Source: Chalara sp. BL73
Taxonomy: Eukaryota > Ascomycota > Leotiomycetes > Helotiales
Assembly: GCA_918026815.1 (NCBI GenBank)
Contig: CAKJVC010000092.1
Coordinates: 1,116,001 to 1,180,000, forward strand
Length of the DNA: 64,000 nucleotides
Direction of reading: 5' to 3'
The notes under the pieces are model-generated. The model did no database searches. It was not told the DNA's origin and worked only from the letters and a program-made list of their open reading frames with translations. Below are positions 48,170 to 59,586 of the stretch, one piece after another; the stretch's first letter is position 1, and the number at the start of each line of letters is the position of its first letter. The position numbers were made by a program, and so were the translations under genes.

Positions 48170-49592
48170 GTTAATCTCCCCAAAATCGCGTCAAAGGAAC
48201 TCAAACTCGCGTTTTGGGAGACGCGACTTTGCCACCTTTCCCTTTACGATTACGCGATGGGAAAGCAACACGATGCTCCATCCGAGGCTTGTTGACTCTA
48301 CTATCAGGTCCAAAGTCAAATCGCAAAGCTATGCTGGATTGATGTGCTGCGATAGAAGTGGGCATCAGATGTTTTCTTTTGAATGTGTCAAAAACACAGC
48401 AGTATTGATCAATGTCCGGGTTTCCTTATGCCGCAGGTCAAGTCGACCGCCAAAAAAAATACATCAAAAAAGGAAGTTGACCCTGTAAAGGATGATGAAT
48501 GGTGTTTCAAGTAGTCGCATCCCATGCATTTTTCTTTTTACATATTTAAAGATCTTAAATTCTAGATGCGCAGAGTCGTCATTGAAGCTTCAGATAAATT
48601 GCTTCTCAGCCTCATGACGGCCCATGGGCTCGGGGGGGGGCAACGATAAGGCTAAATAAATCGTCTCTATATTATGTCTACTATCTTGCCTAACATGCCG
48701 TGGTTTCATCATATAGGCATGGGAAATATTGATGCTAAGTAGCCTCAACAGCCAACCTGTATGAGTGTATACGAGAATCAACCGGCGGATCATCTACCAA
48801 GCTGCCTCTTTCACCTTGAACCAATGTTGTAGCGATGAACCGAAGGTCCATATTGCTGCACTGTAAATTGCGATGAAATGCAACACCTTGTCAGTTCTAG
48901 TTTTCATTTGCAAAACTGCAGTTCTTGTGATATCAAAATTTGTAGGGGGAATGTCATATTTCATAAGGTCAGATTCATACGAGGTCAGGTGAGTTTTAAT
49001 TATTTCGTATGTAGAAAGCTACACGATAAGAGGGTGCTTTTGAAAATTTGCTGCTTTATGACAGGAGTAGTAGCCTCGATGAAAGTCTGCAACCAAATGT
49101 CCTATGAACACTCGTGTCTCATTCAGAACAGAACAAAGGTTTTGCTGGTAGATTTCCCACAAAAATCAATACGGAATCGCTCCACTCCTTCAGCCTTACG
49201 GATATAGAAAGCGAGTACGAAATGGTCATCATCTTAAGAATCCCGACGATTTGTGTATCTATTCCCGTCAACCCGGGAACTGACCATACCCCTGTCGATC
49301 TCAGAGCCCGCGCTGCACTTACTCATCAAGAATCGAACGACTTTGGCTGGGCCTTTCCAGAGTTCCTCCAATACTCTATTGTATCAGCAATGAGCTCCAC
49401 GGAAAAGTATGCAAAGACTGTAGAATCCAGGCAAACATGCGACTTCATGATGTACAGTCAGCAATTCAATATTCCGATCTCATACGTCCCGTGGCACAAG
49501 ACTTCATGATGGCGAAGTATTTATTATTCAACCCTTTCAGTCTCATCTTAGAATTTTATATCTACTTAATTTTTGATCTCTTGATACTTAAG

Positions 49593-50778
49593 ATGATTTG
49601 CTCAAAATCAATTATGATCGGTCGGTCGGTGGTAACAAATATCCCAAGGTCGAGCTTCGTTACATCAAATTCTCCACTTTACCGCATAAAATCCAATGCA
49701 CCCCAGACGCTGATCTTTTCTTCACGGCGACATCTCTCTACAAGTAGATCTTTCTCAGTACAAGTGCAAAACGATGCCTTTCCTCCACCACCTCATCCAA
49801 AAGGCGCCAAGATACAATTTACCGAGCCAGCATGGAAGCATCCAGTCTTCACTGGTGAACAGATGGAGGCTATCCAGATTGCTCATAGACCCACGACAAA
49901 CACCTCTGATAAAGTTGCTCTTTTTGCGGTAAAATTTTTAAGAACATGTATGGACAAGGCCACAGGATATCGCCATCCTAAGGACAATGATGGTGACGAT
50001 CCAGTACTAGCAGAGAAAGCTAAGATAACGGAAAAGAAATGGCTTATCAGGATGATCTTCCTAGAAAGCGTTGCTGCGGTACCCGGTATGGTAGGTGGCA
50101 TGTTAAGACATCTACATAGTTTGCGGAGGATGAAGCGGGATAATGGCTGGGTACTCTCCCTCCTTTCGTTCATCACCACTTCCGCTGAAAGCAACCGCAG
50201 ATCGAAAGTCTTCTCGAAGAAGCCTTCAATGAGCGCATGCACCTCCTTACCTTCCTCAAGCTATATTCCCCAGGCGTTTTCATGCGCCTTATGATTCTTG
50301 GTGCTCAGGGGGTCTTCTTCAACGGCTTCTTCCTCTGCTACCTCGTCTCGCCCCGTACATGTCATCGCTTCGTCGGCTATCTCGAAGAAGAAGCGGTCGT
50401 CACGTATACGAGAGCTCTGGCAGATATAGATGCGGGCAAATTGCCGCTTTGGAAGAATTTGGAGGCGCCACAGATTGCAGTTACGTATTGGGATATGCCG
50501 GAGGGGCATCGGATGATGAAGGATCTGTTGCTTTATGTTCGGGCTGATGAAGCCAAGCATCGGGAGGTATGTATCTGAGCTCTGTCCGGTTCTCATTATA
50601 TAAGCACTGAAAATATAGGGCTAATGGTATATAGGTAAACCACACGTTGGGCAACCTGGACCAAATATCTGATCCGAATCCCTTCGTAAGCCAGTATACT
50701 GACGAGTCCCGACCGCATCCGAGCAAATCGCTTAAAGATGCAAAGTCCATTGGATGGGCAAGAGAAGAAGCTCTATAG
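49593..50778 (+). CDS. aox: Mitochondrial alternative oxidase (AOX)
   Basis: Three exons: 49593-50150, 50201-50566 and 50635-50778, 355 residues. Introns are 50 and 68 bp, GT-AG. AOX sits on the inner mitochondrial membrane and passes electrons from ubiquinol to oxygen, bypassing complexes III and IV. The N-terminus is an Arg/Ser-rich transit peptide ending near SSRRHLSTS. The diiron ligands are present: Glu in [13 protein letters not shown], the Glu/His pair in joined [11 protein letters not shown], Glu in YLEEEAV, and [12 protein letters not shown] formed across intron 2. [10 protein letters not shown] and [10 protein letters not shown] are also family signatures. Length is usual for fungal AOX. 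The frame is open upstream of 49593 but the upstream residues do not look like a transit peptide; the next ATG (49614) is an alternative start. Confidence 0.97.
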
Positions 50779-51150
50779 CATGAACTCAATTAACATCACA
50801 CTCATGTATATATATTCCCTCTCCTTTCACCTAAAGAGATATCCGGGACGGCGTTTGGGGTGGTGATTTGGAACAAATATATTCCACATAGATAAATCAA
50901 CCGATTTCTCTGCTAAGAGGTCCATGCATGGTAGAGCTAGTCCATCATATACGATACATCTCCGCCCAAACTACAATCCATATACCATGCTGCGCATGAA
51001 AATTCTTACTCATCCAGGCTCCATCAGGTCCCGCAAAGACACGGCTTACGCAACTCTACCCCTCACGCACACCGCATCACTCCGCGCTCAAGCCCAGAGC
51101 CGCAGCCCAACCAAACACTTTATACATCCCCCCCCCCCCCCAAAACCAAG
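50779..51150. other. Short intergenic, convergent 3' ends
   Basis: About 370 bp between the AOX stop and the stop of the minus-strand small gene, including a 14-C run (51128-51141) close to the latter. No gene seen. Confidence 0.5.
51128..51141 (+). repeat. C14 homopolymer
   Basis: Fourteen consecutive C immediately downstream of the stop codon of the small minus-strand gene. The length may be unreliable. Confidence 0.9.
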
Positions 51151-51594
51151 TCACGCCTTCTCCCACAACTCACACCAGCGACTCTTCTTCCTCTCCTCTC
51201 CAGCTCCCAAATCCCCAACCCCCCACCCGTCCCACGCATACCGCCCATCCCAACCAGCCCAGCCCTTCGCCCCACCAAGCAGCCTCCTCTGCCCCCGGCC
51301 CGGCCCCCTCTCCCTCCCCCGTTCCACAGCGCCCTCGCACAACCTCAAACACTCCCTCAGGTTCCCGACCAGCTCCCTCATCCGCCGTATCTCAGCCACG
51401 TACTCCGCCTCCTTGGACCCGTCGCAGACGTCGCATCGGTGACCGCAGGACTTGCAGGTCGGGTGGTGCTGGGCGGATCCTTCCTCGCGGGGTGGTGTCG
51501 AGGTCGTTGTTGTGCTGCGGGACGGTTCGGGGCGGGGCCCCGTTGGGAAGGGGGAGGGTTGGGGTTGGTTGGGGGTTTGGTACCGCAGCTGCAT
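51151..51594 (-). CDS. Small protein with a CxxC-x3-CxxC motif, function unknown
   Basis: A single-exon frame of 147 residues with an ATG start (MQLRYQTPNQPQPSPFP). The first third is Pro/Ser/Thr-rich. The centre holds CKSCGHRCDVCDG, a CxxC-x3-CxxC arrangement that could bind one zinc. A helical segment follows (SKEAEYVAEIRRMRELVGNL, then RECLRLCEGAVE), and a Gly/Trp-rich tail ends in RWCELWEKA. No signal peptide or membrane helix. The coding DNA is strongly skewed to C on the plus strand. A long frame is also open on the opposite strand, so composition alone cannot prove coding. The motif plus amphipathic helix make this strand the better choice. Confidence 0.45.
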   Translation of the reverse strand: MQLRYQTPNQPQPSPFPTGPRPEPSRSTTTTSTPPREEGSAQHHPTCKSCGHRCDVCDGSKEAEYVAEIRRMRELVGNLRECLRLCEGAVERGRERGPGRGQRRLLGGAKGWAGWDGRYAWDGWGVGDLGAGEERKKSRWCELWEKA

Positions 51595-52498
51595 TTCCTA
51601 TTTCCTTTTTTCTTTGGCCTTGTTGAGGGGAGGAGGTGTGGGTGGGTGGTGTGAAGCGTATAAGGTGGTGGTTTCTTGATTCGTGGTTTCGGTGTTACGT
51701 TTTAGATGATTGGCTTGGTTTAGTTGATAGCGTCTTGCCTGTGAGTGGTTTATGCTTGTTCTTTTGATTTTCTCTCCGTGGATATGGATTATTGGTGTAG
51801 TTTGGTATGGTTGTAACTGCCCTGGATGATCGTTTGATGCGGAGTTTGTGCAACATAGCAATGCTGGCTCTTTTATAATGCTGTAGAATAGAGCTGTGAG
51901 TTGGGGAGTACGGTGTGATTGGGTAGAGAGGGCGTATCGAAGAGAGTGGTATTCATGAGATTATGCACAGGTTTGGTGAGTGCTTGTAAAGTATTCCTGG
52001 TTGCGATTTGCCGTGTCATGCCAAATGGGTATGTCGACAAATATTTGGATGTGAGAAAGTTTATTATTCAGATTTACGGTACCACCATTATGGCTGATAT
52101 ATATATAATAGTGATGTTGTGATTTTTTTGCAGTATGGCATGAGATTCAGGTAGAGGACCAACGGTCGATGACTGGAATATGGGAGTAAGTGAGTCGGAA
52201 AAGGCTACCGGTATGCATCGACTTAGCCTGATTGAAACTTTCGTTGGTTTTTGCAGCAATCGATTCAGAAGAAATTCATCGTCTTGAGAACCTCTCAATA
52301 GGTAGATTCTTATGTTTATAGAACCCTGCCAGAAACCTTCTCGTTTATTTGTTGACACCATAAAGGGGCGAAAGGGGCTCGGGTGTTTTTATCAACCAGA
52401 TAGACTCACTCCCAGCCTCGTTTCACAGATAGCTGGCATCATGAATTCTCACAGCCCCAAACCAATTGCCAGTAAACAACAACTTCCACAAATAAATA
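51595..52498. promoter_or_regulatory. Divergent intergenic region upstream of glucosidase II beta
   Basis: About 900 bp between the starts of the small minus-strand gene and the plus-strand glucosidase II beta gene, so it should carry both promoters. No supportable ORF. A short TA stretch lies near 52095-52110. Confidence 0.4.
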
Positions 52499-54317
52499 AT
52501 GCGGCGAGTAGATGCATTGGTGCTTATAAGCACCTTCTCAACCTCCATACTCGCTGCCGAGTCCGCACGGCCTCGAGGTGTCGGCCCAGAATGTTCGTAA
52601 ATCCCCCACATTCAAGAGGGCTCCAACAGTACGCTTAATTGAGCTCTCAGCTAACATTTCCTGCAGATGCAAAGTTCTACAAAGCTACGGATGGCTTCAC
52701 TTGCATTGGCACTCCGTCAATCAAGCTCGAGGTATCTCAAATAAATGATGATTATTGCGATTGTCCCGATGGGTCAGACGAGCCTGGAACCGCAGCTTGC
52801 ACACATCTCTCCACATACTCCCCATATCAACCTGTACCTGGTGCGCCTGATGGAACCTCAAATGTTACGATAGCACTGCCAGGTTTCTACTGCAAGAACA
52901 AAGGGCATATACCAGGATATATACCACATACATACGTGAATGACGGTGTTTGTGATTATGAGATCTGCTGTGATGGTAGTGATGAGTATGCGGGCGCAGG
53001 AGGTGTGAAGTGCCCAGATAAATGCAACGAAATCGGAAAGGAATGGAGAAGGTTGGATGATATCAAACAAAAGACTCGAAGAGCTGCATTGAAGAAGAAA
53101 GATGAATTGATAAGAGATGCAGAATCGATAAAAATTGGGATTGAAGAGGACATTCAGAAGGCTAAAGAGGACATCAAGGGTCTCGAGGTGAAAGCTAGTA
53201 ACTTGGAGAAGACATACAATGAAGTTGAGCGACGGGAAAGAGGCAAGGTAGTTACAAGCAAGGGGAAGGGGTCGAGAGTTACAATTCTAGCGGGGTTGGC
53301 AAAGAATCGGGTGGAGGAGCTGAGAGAGAAGCTTATTAGTGTTGTGGAAAGGAAGAATGCATTGAAAGAGAGGGTCAAGGAGCTAGAGTACATTCTTGCT
53401 ACTTTCAAAGAGGAACGCAATCCCAACTTCAACGACGAGGGTGTCAAACGGGCTGTTAAGGCATGGGAAGACTATGCGGCAGCTCAAGAGAAGAAATATG
53501 AGTCTGCGGAAGACCGTGATATCGAAGAGATTTCTAAGCCTGACAGCGAAACTGAGGGCATCAATTGGGCCGAGTGGGAGGCCGAGGAGGAGGAAAGCGA
53601 TGTTGAGGCTAGTAAGTATACCATTCTGTCATCCTTTGATCCAGCTAATGCGTTTTAGTCTACAAATTTGAAGAGTACCTTCCTAACGCCGTCCGCGAAT
53701 GGATTCATCAGAAGCTTGTCGACTTCCGCATCATGCTCGTCGAGAACGGCATCCTAGCCGATAACGCAAATTCCGGCTCAGAATCCAAAGCTGTCACTGA
53801 TGCGCGGTCCGCCATGGAAAGTGCGAAAACCGAGCTGTCAAACAAACAGACTTCTCTCCAGAACCTGGAAAGTGACCTCATCAAGGACTTTGGCCCCAAT
53901 GATGTCTTCCGTTCCTTAAAGGGTATATGCGTAACCACCGATTCCGGCGAGTACACCTATGAGCTCTGTTGGATGGACAAGACGACCCAAAGGTCCAGAA
54001 AAGGTGGTGGAAATACGGGCATGGGCAACTTTGCGCGCTTTGATAAGTTGGTGGTGGATGAAGAGGTTGGGGCTGATGGAAAGGGTGTTGGACAAGGAGA
54101 GCGCACCACCATGTTATTTGAGAACGGGCAGCATTGCTGGAATGGTCCAAACCGGCAGACGACGGTGGTGCTAGCTTGCTATGAGAAAGATGAGATCTGG
54201 AAGGTGGTGGAGCAGGAAAAGTGCAAGTACCGTATGGATGTGGGTACACCTGCTGTTTGTGAAAAGGCAGTTTCAGGAAATGGGAAGCAGCCAGCGGCTG
54301 GAAAGGATGAGCTGTAG
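52499..54317 (+). CDS. GTB1: Glucosidase II beta subunit (PRKCSH/GTB1-type), ER
   Basis: Three exons: 52499-52592, 52667-53611 and 53659-54317, 565 residues. Introns are 74 and 47 bp; the first join yields RPRGVGPEYAKFYKATDGF. The protein is the regulatory subunit that holds the catalytic alpha subunit in the ER and recognises mannose during trimming of glucose from N-glycans. Order: a signal peptide (about residues 1-22, LVLISTFSTSILAA), two Cys-rich LDLa-like modules (DDYCDCPDGSDEPGTAAC and CDYEICCDGSDEYAG), a long charged coiled coil (about 140-280), an acidic stretch, a second helical part, and a C-terminal MRH lectin domain (KGICVTTDSGEYTYELCW, then LFENGQHCWNGPNRQ and CKYRMDVGTPAVC). 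It ends in Lys-Asp-Glu-Leu, an ER retrieval signal. Confidence 0.96.
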
Positions 54318-55247
54318 ATTGTATATTATGTCTGTTTAGCTTGAACAAAAGTGATGTTTGTAGGCCCCGGGGTTTGAGCGAGTGCAAAATATTATGAACT
54401 TGGAGGAGCATTTCAGAGCTTCCACAATGAAAGAATCCCCAGTAGGTTGATTACTGCCGAGGAACTTCTGGCCAATGTGTCATGTTTGTTGATACATGTA
54501 CATTGCCTTTATATTATAAACTCGTGGCTCCTTAACGGCCGCTGGCGCTCTCAACAGCCATGCAATTCACGGCAATTCCTTCCTTTTACTGACGTCTCAA
54601 AGCTGCAAGGCACAAGTAGTGGAATATTTGTATGTTCAAGGCGCTGCCTCAAATCGGTCAGCTTTCTTGTTAACGCGCAGGACAAGGTCGTTGTAGTGAG
54701 TGCACTGGCAGCTCAAGTGATCAATGTCACCGACTTGGGAGAGTTTACCGTCCTCATCTCGCTATCGCATGTTTTCACTCTTTACGAATTCCGTCGCTGT
54801 AGTGGTAATGATATCTTTCAAGTCAACTCAATGATGCGGCAGTGACGAAGCAGACTGCTAATACATCGGCTCAGGAATATTATGGACAGTTGGGCCATAT
54901 CCTTAGCATCATCTGAACCAAAACTTGTCATCCAGTCAGCACCTAAAAGGGGGTATGGGGTTTACCTTATTGCTTTCATCGAGCATGTTTATAAGGATTG
55001 ATTTGGTGTTGGATGCCGCGTTCTTGGCAATTAAACTCACGGCTATCACGTCGGGCGTCCAAAAAGCCACCATATTGTGCACCTGATTCAGCTTCCTTTC
55101 ACCTGCAATTCGGCCCACACAAAAACCTCAGAATTCATCCTTATTTCTCTGTTCGCTACAGCATGCTCGAGGAACCTCAATTTACCTTTATTTGTCCTCT
55201 TTAACGTTTTCGAAGAGCTTGCTAGGTACACTTACTTGTTCACCAGC
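54318..55247. other. Intergenic
   Basis: About 930 bp between the glucosidase II beta stop and the start of the ethanolamine-kinase-like gene, both on the plus strand. A 132-codon frame (54447-54845) does not open on ATG and shows no motif. Presumably a 3' UTR, then a promoter. Confidence 0.45.
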
Positions 55248-56602
55248 ATGTCTCAAGAGCCACCAGAAGCAAGAATAGCTCACGTGCCTCGCATACCCTT
55301 TACTTATAAACATTCAGAAGGTACAGAAACAGCTTTGGATCTAGTTTTCATGCTATACCCCCATTGGAAGACGAATTCTGGTCCAGTTAATGTTGTTTGC
55401 TTCACTGGTGGTTTCATGAACACTGTAGGCTATCACCTCCGCTGTTTCGAAGCATCTGTTTAATTTATTCTTCATAAAGCTACTCAAGATTACCAAGGAG
55501 ATCCCTGGGAGCCCTGAGAGCGAGAATGAAAAGGCGGCCATTCTGCTACGGGCATATGGCAACGACACGGACATCCTCATTGACCGTGAAATGGAAGTCG
55601 AAACACACGCAATGCTTGCAGAACGAGGACTTGCAACACCTTTACTCGCCCGATTTAACAACGGATTGCTGTATAAATACTTACCAGGTCGCCCATGCAC
55701 TACTCTTGATCTTGTCCAGGAACCTGTCTGGCGAGCGATTGCAGCACGTTTGGGTGAGTGGCACGCACGACTTCCATTACCAAGCAGAAATATTACTCGC
55801 GACATTAAGAAAGGACGAAGTGAGCAAGAAAGGGGTGATACAAGCACCACTAATCACTTTCACCAACGCAATATATGGACTGTCCTCCAGGAATGGATAT
55901 CTGCGCTGCCAGCTGACACCAACGAAGAGAGAAATCGCAACGCCACTTTGAGAAAGGAGTATGACAGTTTAGTCGGAAGCTTTTTCCAAGAAAGCCAAGC
56001 ATATGATAGTGTTGGTTCTATATGTCTTTTTTCGGACTACATCTCTACTAATTTAGTTCCCGTACTAGTTTATACATGGCCATTGCGACCTCGTAAGTGC
56101 CAATGTGCTCATCCCAACGCAAACCAAAACAGCTGCCAATGGAACCTTTGCAGATGGAGTTCTCAAAGGCGGGGTACAATTCATTGACTACGAATATTCT
56201 GTCCCGTGCCCCCCTGCCTTCGACATTGCAAACCACTTTTCTGAGTGGGCGGGGTTTGAACGTGACTACAATATGCTGCCTACACGGGCTACACGACGTG
56301 CATTCATCGAAGAATACCTTCGAGGTTTCGCCCAGTACAAAGCTCTACCGCAGTCTATGGAAGTGGAAGTCGAAGGTCTCCTCACAGAAGTCGACCGGTT
56401 TAGAGGAATTCCTGGTTTCTTCTGGGGTATATGGTGTTTGGTCCAAGGCAAGATCTCTTCTATCGAATCTGATTGGAGTAGTCACTCGAGACTAAGAATG
56501 GAAGAGTTTTGGATGTGGCGTGCGGAGGAAGATGGAAGCAGGGCCGGCCAAGGAAAAGAAAAGCCACTTAGGGAGAGGAGGTGGACTCAGGAAGCGTCAT
56601 AG
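55248..56602 (+). CDS. Ethanolamine kinase-like protein
   Basis: Three exons: 55248-55424, 55480-56010 and 56069-56602, 413 residues. This is the first enzyme of the CDP-ethanolamine route to phosphatidylethanolamine. Family signs: a nucleotide-loop segment GGFMNTLLKI formed at the first junction, LLRAYGNDTDILIDREMEV, ATPLLARFNNGLLYKYLPG, LGEWHARLPLP, the catalytic loop IHGHCDLVSANVLI (His-x-Asp and Asn), and the Mg-binding VQFIDYEYSVPCPPAFDIAN followed by HFSEWAGFERDYN. The last block fits ethanolamine kinase better than choline kinase. Intron 1 (55 bp) is ordinary. Intron 2 (58 bp) uses a weak GTTGGT donor, but in-frame stops inside it and conservation of the flanks require splicing there. 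The first ATG in frame was chosen. The yeast counterpart is EKI1. Confidence 0.9.
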
Positions 56603-57612
56603 CAATGCTGTCTCGAAATACTTCATTAACAGCGCTTGGCCTCACTTACAGGCCGTACTCACAGGCTGATTGGCCAATAAAAAGGCTCCCATCTATTCAC
56701 CTGGTTGATTAATAAAATAATCAAAAGAAACTCCGCCCGCCTTTGGTCTTACTGAATCCTTCAAAGTCTTGAAACGCCTTCATTATTTTCAAATCAGTGA
56801 ATTTCATTGTGATGGCAGAGATACCTTTTGTTATTATCATAATATGTGCCTTGGCTGCTATAGTAAAAGCTGATAACGGTGTCAGTTCTGAACATTAATA
56901 AAATTTAGTTCAGCTCACATTTCGATGCGCTAGTATCACTAACGCTAGCTTATATCCCCCCCTCCAGGGTATTACACGTGACTAGCAGACATGAGCCCGC
57001 AATTGGCATCTATTATTTAGTCCAAAGTAACACGCGCAGTGAACACGCTCTCTGCCTAAGGTTATGATTGCGGCCTTATCGGAAATTCTAGGAACCTCTC
57101 TACATTATTGCTTGTTCTGTCCCTAAAATTGGTGTTATCCTATTGAGGCAGGCTATCTCTCCTCCTCCTATTACCGCAAAAAGCATCGACTCAGGGCGTA
57201 GGTATGACTAGCAAGTCCTTGCACGCAGATGACATCGAAAAAGAAAAGGAAGAGGCACAAAGTAAAATTCAATTGTCTCTAGCGTTACAGTCGGCGATTA
57301 TACAAAGATCTTGTAGCGCCACCGTCAGGCTGTGCAAGCTGAAACTAAGTTTGCTCTGTAGGAGAATGACGAGCCGTGGGGTCAGACCACATCATTGCTT
57401 TGGAGCCAAGGAACTGCCACAAGTTCACTCGTAGATCAGTCTTTTGAATCTCGTCGCATGCCAATATAGTTGTGCTTTAGACCTGTTCCAACCGCCCGCA
57501 AGCCAGCAGCCTCTCCTGTGTAGTTCACCACCCACAAAGCCTATAGTCCCCAAGCTATCACCTCTCAAACCACTGCTCTCGCCTTCCATCCGCTCGCCTA
57601 TACATATCAAGC
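56603..57612. other. Intergenic upstream of the HET-domain gene
   Basis: About 1 kb. A 76-codon ATG frame (57204-57434) with a charged helical start (MTSKSLHADDIEKEKEEAQS) lies 180 bp upstream of the HET gene in another frame. It may be an upstream ORF or chance. Nothing else seen. Confidence 0.4.
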
Positions 57613-59586
57613 ATGGAAACTGGGGAGTCAGCCTTAATCAACCAAGCAAATGACTGCTCATCAAGCAAACGCGACGCCTCTGGATTCCGGTACACCCACC
57701 TCGGAGGTCGCGATTCAATCAGGCTTCTTGTACTCAAACCAGCGACAAACTTAAATGAAGCACTCCATGCATCATTCCGAGTGGTCAAACTTGAAGACGA
57801 TCCGCAGTACGATGCCATTTCGTATACCTGGGGGTTATCAGAATTCCCCGAACAACTCCACTTTCAAGACCGGCACATCCCAATAACCACAAATCTTGCT
57901 TCTGCTCTCAAACGTTTTAGATGTCAAGACACGGAGCGAGTCGTGTGGGCAGATGCTGTTTGTATCAATCAAAATGATCTGGCAGAGAAAGGTCGTCAAG
58001 TATCGCTAATGTCCGACATCTACAAAAAGGCTCATCGTGTACTTATTTGGCTCGGCGATTGCAACGAAATGTCTAAACGTGCAATGGAAGGTTACAGATT
58101 TGTAGCAGGAGTGATGGGATTCAGCACAGAAATTTCAAATCCCCTCGTCGAGAGAGCTCTCGGCTTTCAGGCGCTTTTGGATGGGCTCTCGACAATCACA
58201 AGTAACTATTTGGGGCCTGCACCCTTAGACATGCTTTTGAGCCACGACATGAACTACATCTACGAACGCCCTTGGTTCACTCGACTCTGGATAGTCCAAG
58301 AAGTCTGTTTAGCCTCATCTCCAATCATCTGTTGCGGTACAGACGAACTTCACTGGATATATTTCGCTGCCTCCATGATGCTATTCAAGGCAGTGGTTCC
58401 CATGACCGGCTTCACAAGGAATCCCATAGCTTTACTTCGCGCTTACTCCATTGTTAAAGCAAGAGCAATGTATCACATCTTATCATTAATCGACATGACC
58501 ACCGTGCTATCTTCATCACCCCAGTTCGGTGATGTAGTTGAGGGCCTACGTGGCCAAGACTGTACAGAGGATCGAGATCGAATCTACGCATTACTCAGCC
58601 TAAGGTATATCGAATCCAACATTGAAATAGTCCCCGACTATTCCCTTCCCGTCACACAGGTCTACATGGATTACGCTTCCAAGTCTCTGTCAGCCGGCCA
58701 ACTGGAGATTCTGTACGACGCCGGTCTCTGGTATCGAGAAGAATTTACTGGCACTCTCCATTTCGATCAGCAGTACCTTCCAAGCTGGGTTCCAGATTTT
58801 CGTAAACCTAGCCACCGTACAAGACTTCCTTGGCTCAACCATCGCTCCAAGTTTCAACACAGCCTTCACGGAGAGTTTTCAGTGTTCGGAGGATATGGGC
58901 TGATGGCTCTTAATGGCTTCCTGCTGAATCCAATACTGGATGCAAAGACTGCAGCGTTGCCACTAATGTTTCTTTTTGGTGGAGGCCCAACAACCTACGA
59001 CCATACAAGGACGCTCATAAAGGAATGCTTGGAGATGTGCAGAAACCATCATTCCCGTGAGCTGTTCCCAACTGATGCGGACCTTGAAACCGCTTTTTGG
59101 AACACCGTTATCATGGAAGGTTTGGGAGACCAATCTGCCAAAATGCTCGCATCAGAATCCCCATCGCCTTCACTCTTTCGAGAGATGGGGCAGGCGTTTG
59201 AACAACACTGTCTCCCAGATGATGGGGAAGTGACCAAGCCACCTACTATAGTTGATATTTGGCTATACAACGACTACGAAAGAACGAAGGCGTACAATGA
59301 GCTCAGTTTCAATGCAAAGATGGCAGTAAGATTCTATGCGTGCATTCGAGAGACGATGGACTCGGTAGCATTCATTGTGACAGAGGGTGGACATTTGGGC
59401 CTGGCACCACCCGGTATCTGCCCTGGCGATTCAATTGCAATCATCAGCGGAGCGGCACATCCATTTGTAGTTAGAGTGGTGCCAGGCACCTCGACACACG
59501 TTCTGATAGGCCCTTGCTATCTGTATGGCGTGTCTCGACACACGGTCACGAATCAGGACGAGCCCACCGTACTTACTCTGATATAG
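57613..59586 (+). CDS. Heterokaryon incompatibility (HET) domain protein
   Basis: Single-exon gene, 657 residues, ATG start. The HET domain lies at about residues 60-235: YDAISYTWGLSEFPEQ, PITTNLASALKRFR, VVWADAVCINQNDLAEKGRQ, VSLMSDIYKKAHRVLIWLGD, then RPWFTRLWIVQEV. These are the conserved HET blocks. A further conserved segment is TEDRDRIYALLSL with VPDYSLPVTQVY. The C-terminal half is variable and ends with a PGICPGDSIAIISGAAHPFV block commonly seen in such proteins. HET proteins trigger programmed cell death when incompatible hyphae fuse. Fungal genomes carry many, and most members have no tested role. No partner domain (NACHT, ankyrin) is fused to it. Confidence 0.93.
   Translation: METGESALINQANDCSSSKRDASGFRYTHLGGRDSIRLLVLKPATNLNEALHASFRVVKLEDDPQYDAISYTWGLSEFPEQLHFQDRHIPITTNLASALKRFRCQDTERVVWADAVCINQNDLAEKGRQVSLMSDIYKKAHRVLIWLGDCNEMSKRAMEGYRFVAGVMGFSTEISNPLVERALGFQALLDGLSTITSNYLGPAPLDMLLSHDMNYIYERPWFTRLWIVQEVCLASSPIICCGTDELHWIYFAASMMLFKAVVPMTGFTRNPIALLRAYSIVKARAMYHILSLIDMTTVLSSSPQFGDVVEGLRGQDCTEDRDRIYALLSLRYIESNIEIVPDYSLPVTQVYMDYASKSLSAGQLEILYDAGLWYREEFTGTLHFDQQYLPSWVPDFRKPSHRTRLPWLNHRSKFQHSLHGEFSVFGGYGLMALNGFLLNPILDAKTAALPLMFLFGGGPTTYDHTRTLIKECLEMCRNHHSRELFPTDADLETAFWNTVIMEGLGDQSAKMLASESPSPSLFREMGQAFEQHCLPDDGEVTKPPTIVDIWLYNDYERTKAYNELSFNAKMAVRFYACIRETMDSVAFIVTEGGHLGLAPPGICPGDSIAIISGAAHPFVVRVVPGTSTHVLIGPCYLYGVSRHTVTNQDEPTVLTLI

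Larger units (their letters stand above)
44193..49592. other. Gene-poor region between the disordered-protein gene and alternative oxidase
   Basis: About 5.4 kb. The left end should hold the promoter of the minus-strand 1290-residue gene. It contains long G runs (45143-45156 and 45261-45270), a CT microsatellite near 45657-45674 and a second cluster of ACTGTA/TACAGT hexamers (46643-47257). Frames such as 46259-46582 and 46927-47403 have no ATG or no motif. A Cys-rich minus-strand ORF at 47711-48169 is listed separately as doubtful. The right end should hold the alternative oxidase promoter. Confidence 0.45.

Noticed and set aside
51439..51679. Gly/Trp-rich plus-strand frames opposite the small Cys-motif gene
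   Set aside because: They lie in strand-skewed DNA, have no credible start and no motif; the minus strand gives a better protein.
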